A DNA stretch of 19,586 bases from positions 1-19,586 of the forward strand of contig JAFGBE010000198.1 in the NCBI GenBank assembly GCA_016933315.1, read 5' to 3'. Numbering within the stretch: position 1 is the stretch's first letter; every line of letters begins with the position of its first letter. The notes beneath the pieces were generated by a model that saw nothing but the letters and a program-made list of their open reading frames with translations, was not told where the DNA came from and made no database searches. Origin of the DNA: Candidatus Auribacterota bacterium. Its GTDB lineage: Bacteria; Auribacterota; UBA6266. Of this stretch, positions 15,375 to 19,586 are shown piece by piece. The position numbers and the translations under genes were made by a program.

Positions 15375-15716
15375 ATGAAGATTTACGTAGGGAATTTGTC
15401 GTATGAGGCAACCGATGAAGACTTGCGCTCTGCTTTTGAACCGTTTGGGCAGGTCGATTCGGCCACTGTAATCAAAGATAAGTATAGTGGAAGGTCAAAA
15501 GGATTCGGGTTTGTGGAAATGGGTTCTCAGAGCGAAGCACAAGCGGCGATTGACGGATTAAACGGCAAAGATTTAAAGGGAAGGGCGCTTAATGTTAATG
15601 AAGCCCGTCCTCGTGTTGATAGGCCGCATGGCGGCGCAGGCAGAGATGGCGGCAGGCATGGAAGCGGCAAACCGAGACGTGATAGGGGAGACAGGGGCGG
15701 CAACCGCCGGTTCTGA
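15375..15716 (+). CDS. Single-RRM RNA-binding protein with Arg/Gly-rich tail
   Basis: A 113-residue protein with one RNA recognition motif: RNP2 as IYVGNL (3-8) and RNP1 as KGFGFVEM (42-49), with aromatic residues in place to stack on RNA bases. Residues from about 80 to the end are rich in Arg, Gly, Asp and His (RPHGGAGRDGGRHGSG), a flexible RNA-binding tail. Short proteins of this type are common in cyanobacteria and several other phyla and are often induced by cold; they are thought to act as RNA chaperones. The GGGAGAAGAG ribosome site lies just before ATG 15375. The gene has its own promoter, a long leader and a strong terminator, so it is a single-gene unit. Confidence 0.94.
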   Translation: MKIYVGNLSYEATDEDLRSAFEPFGQVDSATVIKDKYSGRSKGFGFVEMGSQSEAQAAIDGLNGKDLKGRALNVNEARPRVDRPHGGAGRDGGRHGSGKPRRDRGDRGGNRRF

Positions 15717-15740
15717 TCCTTCTTTCAAATAATATTTTTT

Positions 15741-15780
15741 ACCCCGTTAGAGAATATGTTTTTCTCTAACGGGGTTTTGT
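15741..15780 (+). terminator. Rho-independent terminator of the RRM gene
   Basis: ACCCCGTTAGAGAA (15741-15754) pairs perfectly with TTCTCTAACGGGGT (15762-15775) over 14 bp with a 7-base loop, followed by TTTTGTTTTG. On the minus strand no T tract follows, so it should serve the RRM gene rather than the convergent aldolase gene. Confidence 0.92.
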
Positions 15781-15791
15781 TTTGATGCCGG

Positions 15792-16799
15792 TTATGCTTT
15801 TCCGGCTGAACCCAGAACATGTTCATTTTTATGTTTGTACATTTTGATAAGAGAATCCCTTGCCGGGCCGAGATATTTTCTTGGGTCAAATTCTGCGGGT
15901 TTTTCAGCGAAGACTTTTCTTACGGTCCCGGTCATCCACAACCTTCCGTCGGAATCAATATTGATTTTGCATACGGCGGATTTCGCCGCTTTTCGCAACT
16001 GTTCCTCAGGAATGCCTATTGTGTCTTTTAGTTTGCCTCCGTTCTCATTTATCATCTTGACGGCGTCAACAGGAACTGAGGAAGAGCCGTGGAGGACAAT
16101 CGGAAACCCGGGAAGTTTCTTCTCTATTTCCTCAAGGATATCAAATCTCAGTTCGGGAGGTACCAGTATCCCGTCTTTATTTCTTGCGCATTGTTCGGGC
16201 TTGAATTTATTGGCGCCGTGGGAGGTCCCTATCGAGATGGCAAGTGAATCAACGCCAGTCCTTGATACGAAATCTATGACTTCTTCCGGTTTGGTATATG
16301 TGGATTTTTCCGCCTTGACATCGTCTTCTATGCCGGCGAGAACACCAAGCTCCCCTTCCACCGTCACATCGTATTTATGGGCGAAATCGACTACTTTTTT
16401 TGTAAGGGCGACGTTTTCTTCGTATGTATGATGCGACCCGTCTATCATCACGGACGAGAACCCCGTTTCTATACAGGATTTACAGAGTTCGAAAGTATCG
16501 CCGTGGTCGAGGTGGAGGGCGATCGGGATCTCTTTAAGATTTTTTTCTTTCGCCATTTCTCTCATCATTTCTACCGCGCCCTGCGCCATATACCTTAAAA
16601 GAGTCTGGTTGGCGTATTTTCTGGCGCCGCTTGACACCTGCAGTATAACCGGTGACTGGGTTTCAAGGCAGGCAGTGATTATTGCCTGGAGCTGCTCCAT
16701 ATTGTTGAAGTTATATGCAGGTATCGCATACCCGCCTTTAACGGCCTTTTTAAACATGTCGCGTGTATTTACAAGCCCTAAGTCTTTGTAATTAGACAT
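15792..16799 (-). CDS. fba: Class II (zinc) fructose-bisphosphate aldolase
   Basis: Cleaves fructose 1,6-bisphosphate into the two triose phosphates, and catalyses the reverse in gluconeogenesis. The start at 16797-16799 (335 residues) is chosen because AAGGAG lies about 9 bases upstream and the product then begins like other aldolases (MSNYKDLGLVNTRDMF). Zinc and catalytic residues are present: HLDHGD (96-101, zinc ligand H99 and catalytic D98), VEGELG (147-152), H194 in IGTSHG and H237 in VLHGSS, with the FBP-binding loops around them. It forms its own minus-strand unit with a promoter at 16855-16882. With the phosphofructokinase in this window it covers two consecutive glycolytic steps, though the genes are about 10 kb apart and on opposite strands. 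Confidence 0.96.
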   Translation of the reverse strand: MSNYKDLGLVNTRDMFKKAVKGGYAIPAYNFNNMEQLQAIITACLETQSPVILQVSSGARKYANQTLLRYMAQGAVEMMREMAKEKNLKEIPIALHLDHGDTFELCKSCIETGFSSVMIDGSHHTYEENVALTKKVVDFAHKYDVTVEGELGVLAGIEDDVKAEKSTYTKPEEVIDFVSRTGVDSLAISIGTSHGANKFKPEQCARNKDGILVPPELRFDILEEIEKKLPGFPIVLHGSSSVPVDAVKMINENGGKLKDTIGIPEEQLRKAAKSAVCKINIDSDGRLWMTGTVRKVFAEKPAEFDPRKYLGPARDSLIKMYKHKNEHVLGSAGKA

Positions 16800-16854
16800 A
16801 ATAAATAGCTCCTTGTTTGGTTTCCCGTTTGGTTTTGTTAAAAAATCGAACCCC

Positions 16855-16882
16855 ATTATAACAAATCACGGACAGGGTTCAA
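16855..16882 (-). promoter_or_regulatory. Promoter of fba
   Basis: Read on the minus strand: TTGAAC (16877-16882), a 16-bp spacer and TATAAT (16855-16860). The leader to the start at 16799 is about 50 bases. It is back to back with the promoter of the plus-strand exported-protein gene. Confidence 0.7.
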
Positions 16883-16915
16883 CCACAAAATGAAAGTTTT
16901 TGGGACATTATCATA

Positions 16916-16945
16916 TTGAAGAAGCCTTTTAATGTGTGGTATTAT
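16916..16945 (+). promoter_or_regulatory. Promoter of the exported protein-lemA-htpX run
   Basis: TTGAAG (16916-16921), an 18-bp spacer and TATTAT (16940-16945). The predicted start near 16952 leaves a leader of about 48 bases. Confidence 0.6.
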
Positions 16946-16999
16946 AAAAATTCATTGCATTTGTAATTGTACATTACCAAAAGGCCGTTATAATTGATC

Positions 17000-17476
17000 A
17001 TGAAAACATTGCCGTTAAAACCATTGTTTTTTGTTCTTTTTTTTGCCGCGGCGGCCCTGGTTTCGGGATATGCATTTTCGGCGCCCAGAGCTTTAAAAGT
17101 GAGGCCCGGGGAGTGGGCTCTTTATGATACCCAGGGCAAGGCGTACCAGCTGCAGAAAGTTATTAAAGTGAACACCAGGGAAATGGTAGTGGAGTATTCT
17201 ACCATAGTTAAGGATATGTTCGGCAGGGCAAAGGTCATAAGCAAATCGGAAGCGGTTCTTCCGAGATATGCGAGCCAAGCCGCTTCAGCTTCGAAAAACA
17301 GCGCCACTGCGAAGGATTTCATAAGGATAAATGATAAAATGGTAGAATGTACAGTGGTCACTTATCCCAGCGGCATGACTAACTGGATATCCACTGATAT
17401 TCCGGTTTCCGGACTGGTGAAAAGCGTAAAGGACGGCAAAGTCCTTATGCAGCTGATAGATTACGGAAAACAATAA
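17000..17476 (+). CDS. Small exported protein of unknown function, upstream of lemA
   Basis: I do not recognise the family. ATG 17000 gives 158 residues; TTG 16994 is in frame but there is no good ribosome site for either start. The N-terminus is a clear signal peptide (basic MKTLPLK, hydrophobic core, cleavage after AFSA near 28). The mature part starts with a beta-rich segment, VRPGEWALYDTQGKAYQLQKVIKV. It continues with a Ser/Ala-rich linker (SQAASASKNSATAK) and a second segment, VVTYPSGMTNWISTDIPVSGLVKS, ending VLMQLIDYGKQ. The two halves look like small beta domains of a periplasmic protein. LemA begins 11 bases after the stop with a perfect ribosome site, so the two genes are almost certainly cotranscribed and may work together. 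Confidence 0.78.
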   Translation: MKTLPLKPLFFVLFFAAAALVSGYAFSAPRALKVRPGEWALYDTQGKAYQLQKVIKVNTREMVVEYSTIVKDMFGRAKVISKSEAVLPRYASQAASASKNSATAKDFIRINDKMVECTVVTYPSGMTNWISTDIPVSGLVKSVKDGKVLMQLIDYGKQ

Positions 17477-17487
17477 AGGAGGTAATT

Positions 17488-18048
17488 ATGGCCTTGATTT
17501 TAATAATATTTCTGGTTCTGCTGCTGGTCCTTGTGTTGATGTTTATCGGCATATATAATTCGCTGGTAAAGCTCAGGAACAGGGTGAAGAATGCATGGAG
17601 CCAGATCGATGTCCAGCTGAAAAGGCGCTATGACCTTATACCCAACCTTGTGGAGACTGCCAAAGGCTACCTGAAGCATGAGAGAGAAGTGCTTGAAAAC
17701 GTTACAAAAGCGCGCACGCAGGCTATACAGGCGGACAAAGGCGTTGCTGAACAGGCCAAAGCCGAAAATTTCCTGACGCAGACACTGCGGTCTCTTTTTG
17801 CGGTTGTCGAAAATTATCCGGATCTTAAAGCCAATCAGAATATGCTTGCTTTACAGGAAGAATTGACCTCTACGGAGAACAAGATATCATTCGCGAGACA
17901 GCATTATAATGACAGCGTCATGGTGTTTAACACCAAGATAGAGATGTTTCCATCCAATATGGTCGCATCCATGCTGAATTTTAAGCAACAGGAGTTTTTC
18001 GAAGTCGAGAGCGAAGAAGAAAAAAAACCTGTCAATGTGAAATTTTAA
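17488..18048 (+). CDS. lemA: LemA family membrane-anchored protein
   Basis: A 186-residue protein with one N-terminal membrane span (about 2-23) and a helical-bundle domain facing outward. It shows the family signature YNSLVKLRNRVKNAWSQIDVQLKRRYDLIPNLVETAKGY (23-61), followed by HEREVLENVTKAR, ENYPDLKANQNMLALQEELTSTENKISFARQHYNDSV and the NTKIEMFPSN stretch. AAAGGAGG right before ATG 17488 is the best ribosome site in the window. LemA proteins are widespread and their role is poorly defined. Pairing with an HtpX/M48 protease, as here, is common and suggests a role in membrane-protein quality control. Confidence 0.95.
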   Translation: MALILIIFLVLLLVLVLMFIGIYNSLVKLRNRVKNAWSQIDVQLKRRYDLIPNLVETAKGYLKHEREVLENVTKARTQAIQADKGVAEQAKAENFLTQTLRSLFAVVENYPDLKANQNMLALQEELTSTENKISFARQHYNDSVMVFNTKIEMFPSNMVASMLNFKQQEFFEVESEEEKKPVNVKF

Positions 18049-18121
18049 GAGTTTAACGGATCAAGCCGGAAACTTGTTTTTCTGTCATGTCATGTTAACC
18101 TGAAATGCGCAACAGACCTTT

Positions 18122-19054
18122 ATGAGCAAAAATATTGATATGTGGGCATTGATAGAAAAGAATAAGAGGAATACTTTTATTCTTATAACGGTTTTTATCG
18201 TGTTCATGGCGGCTCTGGGATATATTTTCGGTTATGTTTACGGCAATGGATATTACGGGCTCGCTATAGGTTTTACGGTTGCGCTGGTTACAGGCATTGC
18301 CGTTTATTACGGAGGGGGGTCTGTTGTCCTCGGAATCAGCGGCGCTAAAAAGATTGACAAGAAGGATAGCCCCCAACTGTTCAATGTTGTCGAAGAGATG
18401 GCCGTCGCGTCCGGCCTTCCGATGCCTGAAATATACATAATATATGATACCGCGCCGAACGCATTTGCCACCGGCAGAAATCCGGCTCACGCGAAAATTG
18501 CCGTGACGCTCGGCCTGCTCCAGAAATTAAACAGAGACGAACTGCAGGGTGTTGTGGCTCATGAAATGTCCCATGTAAAAAATTACGATATCTTATATGC
18601 TACGCTTGTGGGTGTCCTTGTGGGAAGTGTTGCCTTATTGTGTGATTTTTTTCTCAGGTACACCTTTTTTTCCGGCGGCCGCCGTTCAAGAAGGGATTCA
18701 AAGGGAGGCGGCGGAGCCCAGGCTGTATTGATGATTATTGCTATAGTTCTTGCTGTTTTAGCTCCTATTTTTGCCAAGCTTCTTCAGCTTGCGGTGTCCA
18801 GGCAGAGGGAATACCTTGCGGATGCCACGGGTGTTCAGCTCACCAGGAACCCCTTAGCTCTCGCCGGCGCCCTCGAAAAGATATCCGGAGACACGGAAGT
18901 CCTGGAAGCGGCTAACAGAGCCACACAGCACCTCTATATTGTCAATCCCATAAAGTCTTTTGAGGCAAGGGCAAAAACAACATCCCTTTTTAGCACCCAT
19001 CCTCCTATACAGGAGAGGATAAGTATTTTAAAGGCCCTTGCCCACCAGCAGTAA
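18122..19054 (+). CDS. htpX: HtpX-like M48 family membrane zinc metalloprotease
   Basis: A 310-residue integral membrane protease that degrades damaged or misfolded membrane proteins. Two spans near 19-38 and 45-70 precede the catalytic region. H147-E-M-S-H151 is the zinc motif, and E230 in REYLADATG is the third ligand. Two more spans lie at about 158-178 and 201-223, separated by a basic Gly-rich loop (GGRRSRRDSKGGGG). STHPP near the C-terminus is conserved in the family. No Shine-Dalgarno sequence precedes ATG 18122. Instead, a six-codon frame from ATG 18105 ends in a TGA (18123-18125) that overlaps the htpX start as ATGA. The gene is 73 bases behind lemA and ends at a strong terminator. 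Confidence 0.94.
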   Translation: MSKNIDMWALIEKNKRNTFILITVFIVFMAALGYIFGYVYGNGYYGLAIGFTVALVTGIAVYYGGGSVVLGISGAKKIDKKDSPQLFNVVEEMAVASGLPMPEIYIIYDTAPNAFATGRNPAHAKIAVTLGLLQKLNRDELQGVVAHEMSHVKNYDILYATLVGVLVGSVALLCDFFLRYTFFSGGRRSRRDSKGGGGAQAVLMIIAIVLAVLAPIFAKLLQLAVSRQREYLADATGVQLTRNPLALAGALEKISGDTEVLEAANRATQHLYIVNPIKSFEARAKTTSLFSTHPPIQERISILKALAHQQ

Positions 19055-19098
19055 AAGAATTCATGGGGCCGCGCTGTTTCCGGATTTGAACCCAATAA

Positions 19099-19128
19099 AA
19101 AAGGGCATCCTTTTAAGGATGCCCTTTT
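19099..19128. terminator. Bidirectional terminator between htpX and the convergent lipoprotein gene
   Basis: AAAAGGGCATCC (19099-19110) pairs perfectly with GGATGCCCTTTT (19117-19128) around TTTTAA; two more A-T pairs can form in the loop. The arm ends give a T run on the plus strand and, with the preceding A run (19097-19102), one on the minus strand. Confidence 0.92.
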
Positions 19129-19141
19129 AAGTCAGCGTAAG

Positions 19142-19504
19142 TTATTGAACGCCTTTTGCGGCTTTGATTGCGTCTGCATAAGCTGCTATGGCGGCATCAA
19201 GTTTGGCCTGCGCGTTATCCTTAGCGGTTTTAGCTTTCAGATAATCCTGATATTTCTGTTCTATTTCTTCTTTAGGACGGTCGCAAACCCTTGCTTTATT
19301 GTATGCAACCCTTGCTTTATACAAAGATTTATTAGATGCGTTAAAATCTTCGCGCGCCTGATTCCTGGCGATTTTAAGGTCAAGCGTCTCATCTTCATCT
19401 CTTGGGGTGACGATTTTACCCATATCTCTCTGCATTGAGAAAGTGCTGGTGCAGGATAGTACGAAGACGGCAACCAGCATAACCAATCCGGCTTTCTTCA
19501 ACAT
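19142..19504 (-). CDS. Small coiled-coil lipoprotein, unknown function
   Basis: A 120-residue exported protein. GGGAGGAGG lies 6 bases before the start at 19502-19504. The N-terminus is a signal sequence ending VLSC, with C18 as probable lipidation site; Leu at -2 is less usual, so a soluble form is possible. The remainder is almost wholly helical and charged, rich in Ala, Lys, Asp and Glu (ARNQAREDFNASNKS, AKTAKDNAQAKLDAAIAAYADAIKAAKG), and should form a coiled coil. A near-tandem YKARVAYNKARV at about 62-73 comes from a DNA direct repeat (CCCTTGCTTTAT at about 19286-19297 and 19307-19318). By build it resembles Lpp-like envelope spacers, but I cannot assign it to a family. It is convergent with htpX. 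Confidence 0.78.
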   Translation of the reverse strand: MLKKAGLVMLVAVFVLSCTSTFSMQRDMGKIVTPRDEDETLDLKIARNQAREDFNASNKSLYKARVAYNKARVCDRPKEEIEQKYQDYLKAKTAKDNAQAKLDAAIAAYADAIKAAKGVQ

Positions 19505-19586
19505 GTATTCCTCCTCCCGTATTTTCTTTTTTATTGGTGTAAACAGAATATAACTCTATCTATGGTTAAAATTCTGTAAAGAACAG

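Noticed and set aside
15835..16431. Long open frame on the plus strand opposite the aldolase gene
   Set aside because: It lies wholly antisense to an unmistakable aldolase, has no ribosome site or recognisable motif, and is a by-product of the aldolase codon pattern.
18051..18081. Imperfect hairpin followed by five T between lemA and htpX
   Set aside because: Only 4 plus 3 base pairs broken by an internal loop; too weak to call a terminator, though partial attenuation is possible.
19553..19580. Minus-strand TTTACA (19575-19580) and TAGAGT (19553-19558) as lipoprotein gene promoter
   Set aside because: Spacing of 16 is acceptable but the -10 is weak and an overlapping TATATT (19547-19552) lacks a -35; the window ends too soon to decide.
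1..19586. Mobile elements, CRISPR arrays, tRNA or rRNA genes, phage genes
   Set aside because: I read both strands for terminal inverted repeats, regularly spaced repeats, cloverleaf-like stems and integrase or transposase motifs and saw none; the gene set looks like ordinary chromosome.

Overview
The window looks like a contiguous piece of chromosome from an uncultured, Gram-negative-type bacterium. The envelope is inferred from a lipoprotein, an AsmA-like protein and several exported proteins. Base composition is mid-range by eye. Consensus sigma70-like promoters and strong GGAGG-type ribosome binding sites are easy to see. The gene mix (pyrophosphate-type phosphofructokinase, class II aldolase, a short RRM protein, a GH9 enzyme, LemA/HtpX, DUF2157 plus GDYXXLXY) would suit an anaerobic or fermentative lineage such as Omnitrophota or a relative, but that placement is a weak inference. 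I see no IS element, phage gene, CRISPR array, tRNA or rRNA.

Left part (1-5750): the 3' end of an NADP-type glutamate dehydrogenase and a convergent His-rich membrane protein share one hairpin terminator. Diverging from the membrane protein is a unit of glycerate 2-kinase plus a GT4 glycosyltransferase. That unit collides tail to tail with an AsmA-like gene, with an 8-nt overlap of the 3' ends. A phosphofructokinase with PPi-type active-site residues follows from its own near-consensus promoter.

Middle (5751-9415): a compact four-gene operon encodes a MarR regulator, an alpha/beta hydrolase, a large DUF2157 membrane protein and a GDYXXLXY protein. Its promoter carries a 22-bp perfect palindrome, the likely MarR operator. 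The genes overlap by 7 nt, then 56 nt, then sit 2 nt apart.

Centre (9416-14224): the most unusual part of the window. A two-gene operon with its own promoter encodes an exported GH9-type enzyme with an N-terminal accessory module and, overlapping by ATGA, a 621-residue protein. That protein joins a cytoplasmic PilZ domain with an intact c-di-GMP motif, one membrane span, a long coiled coil, a small beta domain and a TIM-barrel-like periplasmic domain resembling a GH18-type barrel without the usual catalytic motif. This reads as a candidate c-di-GMP-linked system for handling an extracellular polysaccharide.

Right part (14225-19586): BioY and a DUF4870 protein; an RRM protein with a long leader and an inverted repeat over its -35 box; a class II fructose-bisphosphate aldolase on the minus strand; and a plus-strand run of a small exported protein of unknown function, LemA and an HtpX-like M48 protease. 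A bidirectional terminator then separates htpX from a convergent small coiled-coil lipoprotein gene. Aldolase, phosphofructokinase and glycerate kinase together point to central glycolytic/gluconeogenic metabolism.
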